12,500 nucleotides of DNA from Theodoxus fluviatilis (GCA_034096865.1 JAWQFJ010018285.1:1-12500), one strand, 5' to 3'. Numbered from the stretch's first letter, positions 1-10,829 are shown. Made by a program: numbers and translations. Notes: generated by a model from the letters alone, not told the origin.

Positions 1-816
<816 letters not shown>

Positions 817-864
<48 letters not shown>
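817..864 (+). repeat. (TGTC)n block inside the TATC array
   Basis: Twelve TGTC units (GACA on the other strand) sit between TATC blocks, with a short TATATG junction on the left. The combination of GATA and GACA tetramers on one strand is the composition described for Bkm-type simple repeats of animals. The resemblance concerns composition only and implies no homology. Confidence 0.97.
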
Positions 865-1245
<381 letters not shown>

Positions 1246-1246
<1 letters not shown>

Positions 1247-1385
1247 ATCTAATCTAATCTAATCTAATCTAATCTAATCTAATCTAATCTAATCTAATCT
1301 AATCTAATCTAATCTAATCTAATCTAATCTAATCTAATCTAATCTAATCTAATCTAATCTAATCTAATCTAATCTAATCTAATCT
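1246..1385 (+). repeat. (AATCT)n pentanucleotide array
   Basis: Twenty-eight perfect AATCT units directly abut the TATC array with no spacer. The pentamer can be derived from TATCTA by gain of one A, so it probably arose from the neighbouring tetramer. The plus-strand frames contain TAA, so they are closed. Confidence 0.97.
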
Positions 1386-1982
<597 letters not shown>

Positions 1983-2415
1983 ATCTAGCTTATATATCTT
2001 ATGTATCTCATTTATCTATCTTTCCATCCATGTGTCTAATTTATCTAATCAATATAATTTATCTAATCTACCTAATTTATTTAATATATTTATAGAAGAT
2101 ATATCTCTTTACGTAATCTACATATATAATATATCAATCTAAGCCATTCATTTAATCTATCTTATCTAATCTATCTTATCAATATATCATTGCTATATCT
2201 TAACTATATCTTATTCGTATTTTAATTGTATCTTTCTTGAAACTCATTTGTGTCTTATTAGTATCTTATGTGCATACAATTTGTATCGTCTCTATCTAAT
2301 CTATATTTTCTATCCTATCCATCTACTTTAATTTATATAATATTTCTGTCTAATCTAATCTTACCTTATCTATCTACCTCTCTATCTAATCTAATACAAT
2401 ATATCTGCTCTGCTC
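1983..2415 (+). repeat. decayed TATC/AATCT-like sequence
   Basis: An A+T-rich stretch full of scattered TATCT, AATCT, CTATC and TATA words, with no uniform period. It reads as an older part of the same microsatellite in which point changes and indels have broken the units. No gene or other element is visible. Confidence 0.8.
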
Positions 2416-2610
2416 TAATCTAATCTAATCTAATCTAATCTAATCTAATCTAATCTAATCTAATCTAATCTAATCTAATCTAATCTAATCTAATCTAATC
2501 TAATCTAATCTAATCTAATCTAATCTAATCTAATCTAATCTAATCTAATCTAATCTAATCTAATCTAATCTAATCTCATCTAATCTCATCTAATCTCATC
2601 TAATCTAATT
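2416..2610 (+). repeat. (AATCT)n array ending in a decamer variant
   Basis: About 31 AATCT units are followed by three copies of the ten-base unit TAATCTCATC (2571-2600). The decamer is two pentamers, one carrying an A-to-C change, and is a small higher-order repeat made from the pentamer. The same pentamer occurs at 1246-1385, about 1 kb upstream. Right of the array, a GCCTGCCTGCC remnant lies at about 2634-2644. Confidence 0.95.
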
Positions 2611-2811
2611 AGTTCTAAATATCTATTTATAAGCCTGCCTGCCTCTCCGTCTGTCAAGCGTATTGACACTGCCTAGTTGAGAGAAGATAGTGGGGGTAAA
2701 TGAGGTCTAGTGTCAGACGAGAAGAGACGAGATCACAGGGGCGTAACAGCAAAATCCCTTGTCTACCAACAGGGGGAGTAACTGCGCAGTGCAGCCCGAA
2801 CTGCTCCCAAC

Positions 2812-2937
2812 ATGGCGGAACCAGCGACCTTCATCGATTGGGCAACCACCAAAGCGCGCAGGCTCGTCCTGGGAATTCCGGCAGAGATCGCTTGGATTCT
2901 TCTACTTGTCCTGTTCTCTCGTTTCCACCAGCACTGA
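2812..2937 (+). CDS. candidate 41-residue membrane micropeptide or first coding exon
   Basis: I do not recognise this protein. The ATG lies in a strong start context (CAACATGGCGG: purine at -3, G at +4). The frame gives 41 residues, beginning MAEPATF, with a basic stretch (TTKARR) at about residues 12-17. A hydrophobic segment follows (EIAWILLLVLF, about residues 25-35), then a short tail ending FHQH and TGA. That is the layout of a single-pass signal-anchor peptide. The start also overlaps a word resembling the YY1 motif (ATGGCGG), which in animals often lies at transcription or translation starts. No downstream splice donor or polyadenylation signal could be tied to it. It could be a chance frame; 41 codons is well within chance length. 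Confidence 0.2.
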   Translation: MAEPATFIDWATTKARRLVLGIPAEIAWILLLVLFSRFHQH

Positions 2938-4705
2938 GATCTTATTAATGTTTTCCGTTTGCCCACCCAAGGCGATTCTTCTCTGCATTCCGAAAATCTG
3001 GTTATTCTCCTCTGGGTATCTTTGCTCTCCTCCCACAATGTCTTTCAATCCACTTTCACTACTGACACTCACCTAAGCATTAGCTCCAGGTGTTTCTTGT
3101 CGAAGGCAGAATATTTCAACTTGTTCTTGGCTATAATGCATTCCCTTTTTTGCGTCTGTTCTGCTGCAAGCGACTAGCCTCATTGAATGTGTATTTGAAG
3201 AAAACATGTGATTGTAAGAAAAGTCACACTCAGTCATGGGGGAGACAGAGAGCCAAGTGCACCAACGCTTTGAGCAGTAATACGCTATAGTCGGATTTCA
3301 GCATGGATGGATGATGTCTCCTGGTCTTTGATGTCAAATCCAGGGCGTCATAGACTTAGTTCAGTGTCAAGTTAAGGTAGCGGTTTCAAGTGGCGTATCA
3401 TCCCTTTCATAGGGGGCTCAGACCACTGTACTATTCGCCCTTCTTATCATCGGCGTATTTTCATCCATCCTTCACTGGCGCCTGATCACAAGCACGGAAA
3501 CAGATAGGACGCACACAGAAAGGCACCAGCGCCATCCCCACTCTAAGAAGAGTTTTCGAACTCGACGCTGGCGTACAACCTCGTCAGTGGATAATCGCAC
3601 AACATTGCACGTTCACTGTCCTCGTGGGTATCTGGTTTCGCTCCTGGGTAGAGACGCAGTGCCCAAGAAGATCCATGCAGCTTCGAGCACTGCGACCGCT
3701 TGCCGCCAGGGACAGTAGGCGAGTACTTCAACCTCGGGACTGGAGGCCCACAGAGTAAAGCCCACTTCACACCAAGCGGCGAAGCGGCAAACATGTGCGT
3801 GCGTAAAAAAAGGCTCGCTGTCTTGAATAGAAAGCACTCTATTTGCTGGCAACAAAGCAGCGGCACAACCATCGATCAACCAATCAGAAAAGAGATTTTG
3901 TGACAAATCATTGAGTTACATGATAGCAGCAGCGAAGTATCATGTAGCTGAGTAGGACCAACTCGTGACGGAGTGTCTCATCGCTTTGAGAAGCGAAGAC
4001 ATATTTTGTCGCTTCGTGGCGGCGTATGCAACGGCCTTAAGATTGAATGTGCATACAATGTCTGTTTCACAGAGTCAAAAACACAGCGGAGACTGCAGCT
4101 AGCATTGGACGTGGAAGGAACATGTAGGTGCTGCCACTGACGCTGGACAGATCAAATGTTTCCTGACGTTCTCAGCTGCGGGGTTCCGGAAATCATATTC
4201 ATCCGCGGAGATCCCGTTTCACTTTTGAAGCCGCCTGTACATTTCTTCTCTTTTGACCCCTGCTTCTTTTTCTTTTTTTGTGCCATAAACTTCTTGCCAC
4301 AGCAGAAGCGGCCTTGAAAGACGTAATGGAACACGACATACACACGTTAGCGTGACCTGTCTCACTTATTGTTTGATTAACTCAAATGACAATCATGCGT
4401 TGTCTAAGAAATTAAAGTATGTGAGTATGCACATTAAACTCGGCACCCTAAATTTACCGGGTAAGTTCCAATGATCCATGTATCCCTTTCAAATGAAATG
4501 TAGTGGCCTCTCTGCAAAACGCAAAATAATGATTTCCGGAGTGAATATTTTGCTCAATAGGTAAAACAATATATCGGTCAGACAGGCTACATTACATTTC
4601 TATGGATTATTGCGAAGAAATCACTACATGTTGGATGATGTACCTGGTTAACCTATTAATGTTTAACAATTTCCATGATGTAACAGGTAGTGCGCGCAGG
4701 TGGTG
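2938..4705. other. unassigned single-copy-looking DNA
   Basis: Mixed-composition DNA without a supportable gene. The longest frames, at about 3543-3906 on the minus strand (97 and 109 codons), overlap one another in different phases. They resemble no family I know and some lack an ATG start. Small stem-loops occur at 3917-3946 and 3981-3996. A T-rich run lies at about 4264-4280. I see no tRNA, splice-bounded exon series or transposon end. Confidence 0.6.
3917..3946. repeat. 9-bp inverted repeat (stem-loop)
   Basis: TACATGATA at 3917-3925 is the reverse complement of TATCATGTA at 3938-3946, with a 12-base loop. A second hairpin, TCGCTT at 3981-3986 against AAGCGA at 3991-3996 with a 4-base loop, follows 35 bases later. 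No role is evident. Confidence 0.6.
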
Positions 4706-4739
4706 GTGTGTGTGTGCGCGCGCGTGTGTGTGTGCGTGC
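4706..4739. repeat. alternating purine-pyrimidine (TG/CG) tract
   Basis: Thirty-four bases alternate strictly between purine and pyrimidine, in the order (GT)n, (GC)n, (GT)n, GC. This is the classic sequence type that can adopt left-handed Z-DNA under negative supercoiling. GCGCGC words just before it (from about 4691) and CGCGC just after extend the GC-alternating character. No gene is anchored to it. Confidence 0.85.
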
Positions 4740-5717
4740 TCGCGCTAGCTCATGGACGCCTTTATGTGTGTCTGCTTGTCTGTTTGCCTGTACGCACGGG
4801 TGGGATTTTAAAAAATCCATATCACTGATCACTCGTTCGGACAAGGAATTTCTTTTAACATGAGAGGCCCTACTGTACATACGTGATTAATTAACATATT
4901 ATTTGTTAAACATAGCCATTCTGCAACTTATGTGGCCGTGATTCCAAGCGCCTCAGCTTACGATTCATGTTCAATCATGCCAAGAATTTGTTGTAAGCAA
5001 ATTGTTGCCTAGGTTACAAAGGCGTGGGGAGGAAACCTCCTGGAAAAATTCATCTCGTTTTCCAGCAGGAAGGGGAGGTAACCGCGCTCCAGCAAGTAAA
5101 AAGGACCAGGAGGAGGACGTTTGAGGGCCCATAGTCGAGAGAGGCGTCATCAAACTGCCATCAAGGGAGAAGCAGGCAAATCGGCAGGTCGATAAGTCTG
5201 CCACCCAATAAGCGACACAGCGAAACCCCGCGGTGCCATACGTATAAACAGGATGCAGCGCTGACATGTAGGTCTCTTGCCGACACCCAGCCCTGCTTCA
5301 TCGCTGTGCAGACCACCCGTCTATCGATACTGCGGTCCCAAAATGCCGTTAGATATATGAGTGCGGAAAGGCCAGAGACATCGAAGGGAGCGGCTGGCGC
5401 ATGTCCTCAAAACGAACGATCATGAAAAACGTGGCCAGTCATTTTTTGGGGAAGAGTGAATGCGATGGGAAGACGAGCCTTGTCCGCTGATAAAAGAGCA
5501 ATCATCATGAAAATGCCAGCTGCGTGGTGGACATTTTGGAAGAAGACATCTGCGCATCATTTGCGGGCTTTGGGTTTTATGGGACGCTTGCTCATTTGCA
5601 GGGGGAGTCCCTCTGACTGATCCTCCTCTATTTCTGTAGCGCCTACTGCTCTAAAACGTGGATTGCCTTGCTCCAGATATGTGTGGTGTTACTCCCTATC
5701 CTTCTTCGTGATGAGTT
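4740..5717. other. unassigned DNA, no gene seen
   Basis: No frame longer than about 100 codons with family resemblance is present. A minus-strand frame at 4971-5267 (98 codons) is unrecognised. A TATAAA-like word occurs at about 5244 (CGTATAAACAGG) with no coding partner. Confidence 0.55.
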
Positions 5718-6010
5718 TTGCAGCTCTAATCTGACTGGCTAGTTGACTGGCTGGCTGACTGTCAGTTTTGTCAATCTGTTTGTCTGTGTACATATCTGTC
5801 CGTCCGTCCGTCCGCCTGTCTGTCGATGTGTCTGTCGATGTGTCTGTGTGTTTCTCTGTGTGTCTATTTGTCTGTGTATCTGTTTGTTTGTGTGTCTGTC
5901 TGTGTGTCTGTCTGTGCGTCTGTCTGTCTGTGTGTCTGTCTGTCTGTGTGTCTGTCTGTTTATCTGTCTGTCGGTCTGTCTGTGTGTCTGTCTGTCTGTC
6001 TGTCTGTCTC
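5718..6010 (+). repeat. decayed (TGTC)n microsatellite
   Basis: The region starts with GACTGGCT-type repeats (5730-5763). It continues as many TGTC units mixed with GTCC (5797-5813), TGTG and TATC variants, and becomes purest at about 5986-6009. Open plus-strand frames here spell Leu-Ser-Val-Cys strings and are period artefacts. The sequence is much less pure than the array at 1-2610, so it is likely older. Confidence 0.9.
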
Positions 6011-6107
6011 CTCTCTCTCTCTCTGTCTCTCTCTCTTTCTCTCTCTCTCTCTCTGTCTCTCTCTCTCTCTGTCTCTCTCTCTCTGTCTCTCTCTCTCACT
6101 CACTCTC
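6011..6107 (+). repeat. (TC)n microsatellite, first array
   Basis: Pyrimidine-only run of CT dinucleotides, apart from sparse TGTC interruptions. It joins the decayed TGTC array on the left and ends in CACTCACTCTCC on the right. Minus-strand frames read as Arg-Glu repeats and are not genes. Confidence 0.95.
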
Positions 6108-6492
6108 CTAGGCGGCGTCGAGAGCGAAGCACGCGTGTACTTTGGCTCTGCCTGATTTCACGCCTCTAGGTGAAGCAGATGGAACTTCACCAGATCCACT
6201 AGTTACATATGTCATCGACGATCGATCGCGCACGAGTTGACTGACGCTGGATTCACCACCAGCTGAGAAATTATCCGCTCCAACCCCTTCACAGGTCAAT
6301 CGTCACCCAGCTGCCGCCAGACACAACAAACCCGACGACATCTCGGGCGACATGGGCGGCACGAGGACTCGCAGCAGGTCATCAACAAAGCAGAACCAGC
6401 ACGAGCAAGATGCACGGGTGCGAAGAAAGTAACCGACTGTTCTGTCTCGAGAATAACGCGATCAGCCTCTAAATTCGTGCGCGGTTAAATCG

Positions 6493-6513
6493 CAAGACTG
6501 GGTGCCAGTCTTG
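6493..6513 (+). repeat. 9-bp perfect stem with 3-base loop
   Basis: CAAGACTGG (6493-6501) is the exact reverse complement of CCAGTCTTG (6505-6513), leaving the loop GTG. It lies about 80 bases before the (GTTC) tail. In a non-LTR element, 3' UTR stem-loops of this kind can serve in recognition by the reverse transcriptase. That role is inferred here. Confidence 0.8.
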
Positions 6514-6592
6514 ATCCTGTTCATGTACATAAATTTACATCATTTTTTCTCGAACTAATTTGTAATGGGCCGGTGGCCTAAACAAATAAAGT

Positions 6593-6605
6593 GTTCGTTC
6601 GTTCG

Positions 6606-6612
<7 letters not shown>
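6593..6612 (+). repeat. (GTTC)5 retroelement tail
   Basis: Five perfect GTTC units start two bases after AATAAA (6585-6590) and run without a spacer into a CT array. The position after a 3' stem-loop fits a retroposon tail made during target-primed reverse transcription. Confidence 0.75.
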
Positions 6613-6654
<42 letters not shown>

Positions 6655-6693
6655 TGTCTCTCTCTCTCTGTCTCTCTCTCTCTGTGATGTACT

Positions 6694-6757
<64 letters not shown>

Positions 6758-6786
6758 TGTCTCTCTCTCTGTGATGTACTGCTCTC

Positions 6787-6830
<44 letters not shown>
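6613..6830 (+). repeat. (TC)n microsatellite, second array, with 87-bp duplication
   Basis: CT dinucleotides with TGTC interruptions. The non-repeat word GTGATGTACTGC occurs twice, at 6684-6695 and 6771-6782, exactly 87 bases apart, each preceded by the same TGTCTCTCTC pattern. This shows that a segment of the array was duplicated as a block. Arg-Glu frames on the minus strand are artefacts. Confidence 0.95.
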
Positions 6831-6832
<2 letters not shown>

Positions 6833-8218
6833 AAATATTTCCTGTCGCAACCTCATTTCCGTTCCATCGAGTGCGTATTCTAGATTATATCCAATAGTAG
6901 TGGAGAAGACCCCATTAAGCACAAAAAATGACAGCATCTGCAGCACATTGCATTGTGCAACCGCTAAGACATAGTATGAATGTCAATTACACATTAGATG
7001 TGTGCATCATTGATCTCTTCGGCCTGTGTGTACATCCACGTACACAAGCATGAGTCTGGGCGTGCGAGGACCGTTGCTGGGAGTCAATGAGACTCAAGTG
7101 TTTGCTTTGGGTTGGGGCTGGTGTTCTCGCGCACGCCTCGTATTTCCCCTCGCATCGACCCCTCGCCTCGTCGTCCTTGACTGGGATCTCCGTCGGGAAG
7201 ACGTCGTTAAAGAAAGCATCTCCACTAGGTACGCGGCCCTTGTCTGCCGTTGTCTAATTGGAGGAAGGCGAGTGACACGGGCTGAAGTAATGACGCGTGT
7301 GCAAAATGTTTTGGACTGCGCTGTCTGTCGAAAAAGGCCGTATGGTCGCGTAGATTTGTTTCCTGCCTCAGGGACTGCGCTGTTTCGCGTGCTTTCAAAT
7401 GAGGTGGTTAAGAAGCGGGGCATTTGCTGTGTTTTTTCTCGATGGCGTGTGCCATCGATTTACATCTTTTGAACACTTCGAGTCTAACATTGGACTAATG
7501 GTTGACTTGACGTGACAGTTACTGCCAAACTTACCATAGTAACTGGTTTAAAACGTATGCTTGTGACCCGATTCTGTGTATCTGTAAGTATAATGACAGC
7601 TTCCTGATGATGAAAAGTATCTGATTGAATGAATACGGCGAGAAGGCTATCATAAGTACCCCTTTTTTACGCATTGCTTTACATCAAGTATTCAGTCATC
7701 ACAAGGATGAAATGCACAAATGCTGGCATGATGCCAAAGAGACTCAACGATAACTACGCCATTGAAATCGAGCGTCTGTTCATGGGACTGAAACCAGGAG
7801 CACGCGCGCTTATAAACCCATGCGTCCATGTACCCAGGAGATTCTGCTTGCGAAGCTCTCTTACAGGAATAATGAGGGGTGTTACGGGGATCCGCAAAAA
7901 CGAAATAAAACAGGTCCCGAGTTACTTACATGTCTTTATATTTCAACATAAAACATGCCCATAACAGGGGTAAAAAATAAAAAAATAATAAAAAAATGTT
8001 ACATTGGTATATGGTTGAAACACAACATCCTCAATAACCCAATCTTATAAAATTACTCCTACTCTTCACCTACTCAACTCCTAATGGGAAAAATGAAAAC
8101 GCACCAGCAAAATGTCGGTCAGCCTTCTTATATAAAACATAAAAGCACGTAGGTCAGCCCTCGACAAGTAAAAACTATCTACCCGTGTAAACTCTCGCAC
8201 CAACCTTCCAACTCTGCC

Positions 8219-8219
<1 letters not shown>
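6831..8219. other. unassigned DNA with an unrecognised 140-codon frame
   Basis: The longest ATG frame runs from 7050 to 7472 on the plus strand (140 codons). It starts MSLGVRG, has no recognisable domain, and overlaps a 109-codon minus-strand frame at 7094-7423. An open frame on both strands in a CpG-containing patch is weak evidence for coding. A second frame at about 7707-7964 (85 codons from its ATG) is also unrecognised. An A-rich run (7972-7997) could be an old poly-A tail but has no identifiable retrocopy before it. A TATATAAAAC word lies at 8129-8138. Confidence 0.5.
7439..7458. repeat. 8-bp perfect inverted repeat
   Basis: TCGATGGC (7439-7446) and GCCATCGA (7451-7458) flank a GTGT loop. 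It lies at the end of the 7050-7472 frame. It is too short to assign a role and could be chance. Confidence 0.6.
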
Positions 8220-8275
<56 letters not shown>

Positions 8276-8282
8276 CTCTCTC

Positions 8283-8316
<34 letters not shown>
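8220..8316 (+). repeat. (TC)n microsatellite, third array
   Basis: About 48 CT units with two single-base interruptions (G at 8270 and 8283). It is followed by a short TGTGTGTG run (8318-8327). This is the third CT array in the window with the pyrimidine strand on plus. Confidence 0.97.
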
Positions 8317-8318
<2 letters not shown>

Positions 8319-8343
8319 TGTGTGTGTGGAGCCGATCTCTTCT

Positions 8344-8435
8344 CTTCGTCTGCTTCTCTCTTCTGTGCTTCGCCTTCCTCCACTCTCTTCTTCGTCTGCT
8401 TCACTCTTCTGTGCTTCGCCTTCCTCTTCTCTCTT
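8344..8435 (+). repeat. 46-bp tandem duplication, two copies
   Basis: Copies at 8344-8389 and 8390-8435 are each 46 bases, both start CTTCGTCTGCTTC, and differ at only a few positions. The unit is pyrimidine-rich and contains CTGTGCTTCGCCTTCC. A looser repeat follows: AGCAGGCGGACCGAG near 8447 and AGTAGGCGGACTGAT near 8514. Confidence 0.9.
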
Positions 8436-8760
8436 CTTCTCACCCAGCAGGCGGACCGAGCTCTATCTTCTGTCTTCTCTCAGTATGATGACTGATCTCT
8501 CCCCTCTCCTCTCAGTAGGCGGACTGATCGCTGTCTTCTTGCTCTCTCTAATATCACGACCTACCTTTTCATACCACTACTCATATCTCAGAGCGAACAC
8601 CGCTCATCACCCCTAGGGCAGAACTCAACTCCCATCCACCCTCCATTTCTATACAGTCGTTGGACTACCAGCTTTACCAGCAAAAACCAAGTCTCTCTCA
8701 GGTGAGATACCTCCGAAAACCCACTTCCCCATTACAAGGGGAAACTTGAAAGTGCATTTG
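8436..8760 (+). other. pyrimidine-rich stretch with a splice-donor-like site
   Basis: CT-rich DNA carries one frame with tandem start codons at 8485 and 8488, giving 43 residues to a TAG at 8614-8616. Its hydrophobic core is LIAVFLLSLI, but composition bias alone can produce this. At about 8698-8706, CTCAGGTGAGATA matches the metazoan 5' splice-donor consensus (CAG/GTGAGA). A TATAAAA word lies about 560 bases upstream at 8131-8137. Together these could mark a promoter and a 5' leader exon, but no following coding exon is found. Confidence 0.2.
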
Positions 8761-10660
8761 TATTTGCATTGAAATATATCGCACCACTCCAATTTATCCT
8801 ATGATTCGTTTCTGAATGGCACACAAGATTTTAGCAGTGTCAGAGGCACAAACGGTGATTTCTCTGTCGCCCTTCCTTGGAACTAAGCTGTTGACAAACT
8901 GTATTATTCAGTCCTAACCTGTTCTAATGACGCTTGCGTTTTGCCTAGCGTACATGGTTGGGTAAGTGGAAATACAAAATGTGTATTGTCCATATGTTGG
9001 AAAGGCTAAAAAAGAATGCTACCGCACAGTGTGAGAGTTTCTCCTTTGTTTATGTGAGGATCGCGAGGAGTAGAACCTGTAAATGAGTTTCAGAGAATGT
9101 GCAGACATATTTCGTCATACAGTTCTCTTTTCCATCCCTTCCACTCAATATCTTCGGTCTGCACGTTTTCTTTGACAGCGTTTAAGCTCCAATAGGTCGA
9201 TCGCTACACGCACGTGTCACCAAGGCGCCCGTCACGAGGGAAGAGCGGGGCAGGGATGATTGGAGAGGATATTGGAGAACGCGGCTTCTGGGGATCGATG
9301 GCGCGGACAAAGAAACCGCTCCTTGTCTGGCTGTCTCCCCAGGCCATCTCGTCCTGCAGACGCTACAGACTGGAGCAAGCGGGAACAGGAGCAGGGGAGG
9401 ACAGGTGTGTCTGGAAGGAAGCAATGTTTGCAGAGTCGCGGAGAGCAGCGAGTCCGCCCAGCACACAGCCGTCTTTGGAAGGTGTTGGAGTGCGCAGCTC
9501 TGCTGTGGGGGCGGCCTTTGTGGCATTCTTGCTAAGGGCCGTCATGCCAGCTCTGTTTGGCAAGGCTTTGAAATCGCTGGGAGGACGATGCAGAAAGGCA
9601 ATTAAACGCCTGTGTCTTGTCCCTCTCTTCTCTGTCGACATCTTGTCCTATTTCTATGAGACGCGTGGCATATCGAGGACGTGGCGGGGAACAAGGAAGG
9701 CTGTCTGACTGCCACCCTGTGCAAGGAGAATGATTCTCAGCGGTTTTTAAAATATAAGTTTGTGCGGGTTATTTTCATATGTCAAATGACACGGACATTT
9801 CATACTGCATGCTACGAACTTTAGGACAATGACACGGACGACTATGGTGTCAAACTAAAGCATTCCATTTAATTTAATTTAAGAATATCTAGACCACGGT
9901 ATCTGTCAAGAATGACTGAATTGCGTAGCAGAAGCTATAGAAAGTAAACCGCAACAAACATAACTAGTTATGAAAGACATCAATTCATATTAGCGCCTTC
10001 TCACGTGTGAGGGGCGATTAGGGGATCTGATCTGCAGTGCAACGCCCGACTGCATAGTCATAAGAAAGACGATAAGGACATGTATCTTTACGTACGAAAT
10101 GAAGTTTTACGCAGCAGCACTGTAGATGGTGGCATTTCTCCAGGTCGGATCTTGCTATGGCGCTAATGGAGCAATCATGCGATCTTGTCTCTTTCTCTTT
10201 GGCCAGGAAAAATGTGCAGTGCCCCCACTCTACTCCAAGGAAACCTATATTCAGTTTACAACATTCAATCGACTTTTTGCCATAGAGGCAAGCTGATATA
10301 TGGGGATCACCAAGATCTGATTTACAGTCAAAACAGCCACGATGTCACCATTGTCATCAAAGTAATCACAACCACGCAAAGCCGTGAGGTTGAATGTTTT
10401 CACAGAACTACCTGTATGTGTACGCTGTGTCCCCTGTCGCTGTATTTGGAGGAATTTGCTCTTAGTGGATGCTCGAATGTAACTCGTAAATGGCCTTGGA
10501 CGGAAACAAGCCTGAAATAGAAGATCCAGAAACGATTCCGCTTTGAGTCTTTTCATTGCTCTTCCGTGTCTTTCACGAGCCAAAAGAAATACTGTAGATA
10601 TGGTGCTCGATCACGTTTGACCAGGAAATGCTTCACTCAGCTCAGAGACTGACAGCAATC
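8761..10660. other. unassigned DNA with a two-strand open patch
   Basis: The patch at 9182-9708 is richer in G+C than its surroundings. The longest ATG frame is 9256-9708 on plus (150 codons). It starts MIGEDIGERG and has basic and Ala/Leu-rich parts (about residues 80-110), with no motif I recognise. Frames on the minus strand cover the same bases, which weakens the coding case. An unrecognised minus-strand frame covers 10251-10556 (101 codons from its ATG). Short palindromes occur at 9959-9972 (14 bp, perfect) and 9994-10016 (a stem around CTCACGTGTGAG). No RNA gene or transposon end is visible. Confidence 0.5.
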
Positions 10661-10681
10661 AATAATAATAATAATACTAAT
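10661..10681 (-). repeat. (ATT)n LINE tail
   Basis: Five AAT units on plus (10661-10675) are followed by one variant and one more unit. It is the simple-repeat 3' tail of the minus-strand LINE and marks its insertion end. Confidence 0.85.
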
Positions 10682-10829
10682 AAATAGCATTTATAATGCG
10701 CATTTCTTGCAAGAACTCAATGTGTGGGTATAGCCACATTTACACGCAGTTACTCGTCAGTCATACTACATATATATAGCACAACACTCGTACGACTATC
10801 ATACAGGACTTGAAAAAAAACCTAGGAGG

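Larger units (their letters stand above)
6112..6612 (+). mobile_element. 3' end of a retroelement-like sequence with (GTTC)5 tail
   Basis: The assignment rests on the right end. Two stem-loops (6493-6513 and 6568-6578) are followed by AAACAAATAAA and five GTTC units (6593-6612). A short 3' stem-loop before a simple-repeat tail is typical of 5'-truncated non-LTR retrotransposons or the SINEs that borrow their 3' ends. A plus-strand frame from 6241 to the TAA at 6430-6432 is open for 63 codons and rich in Thr, Arg, Ser and Gln near its end (GTRTRSRSSTKQ). It could be the last part of an element protein, but I cannot place it in a family. A TGA lies just upstream at 6238-6240. The left edge is set only by the end of the TC array and is uncertain. 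Confidence 0.5.

Noticed and set aside
1246..1385. AATCT array as a telomere-type repeat
   Set aside because: The unit or its complement (AGATT) does not match TTAGGG, TTAGG or other known animal telomere units, and it is embedded in a tetramer array.
5689..6169. Frames spelling Leu-Ser-Val-Cys on plus and Arg-Glu-Thr-Asp on minus
   Set aside because: They are translations of the TGTC and CT microsatellites and overlap in several phases.
6684..6782. Two spaced copies of GTGATGTACTGC as a CRISPR-like array
   Set aside because: There are only two copies, the spacer is CT microsatellite, and the host is a eukaryote.
6555..6974. Arg-Glu-rich minus frames and Leu-Ser-rich plus frames
   Set aside because: They are translations of the CT array at 6613-6830.
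7050..7472. 140-codon plus frame as a gene
   Set aside because: No recognisable domain, and an open minus frame overlaps it. It is kept only as a note in the stretch entry.
7601..7620. CTGATGATGAAAAG resembling a hammerhead ribozyme core
   Set aside because: Only one base separates the CTGATGA and GAAA parts, so there is no stem II and the fold is not possible.
8081..8443. 120-codon minus frame with Arg-Glu repeats and a basic N-terminus
   Set aside because: Most of it is the CT array and the 46-bp duplication read backwards, with no independent coding evidence.
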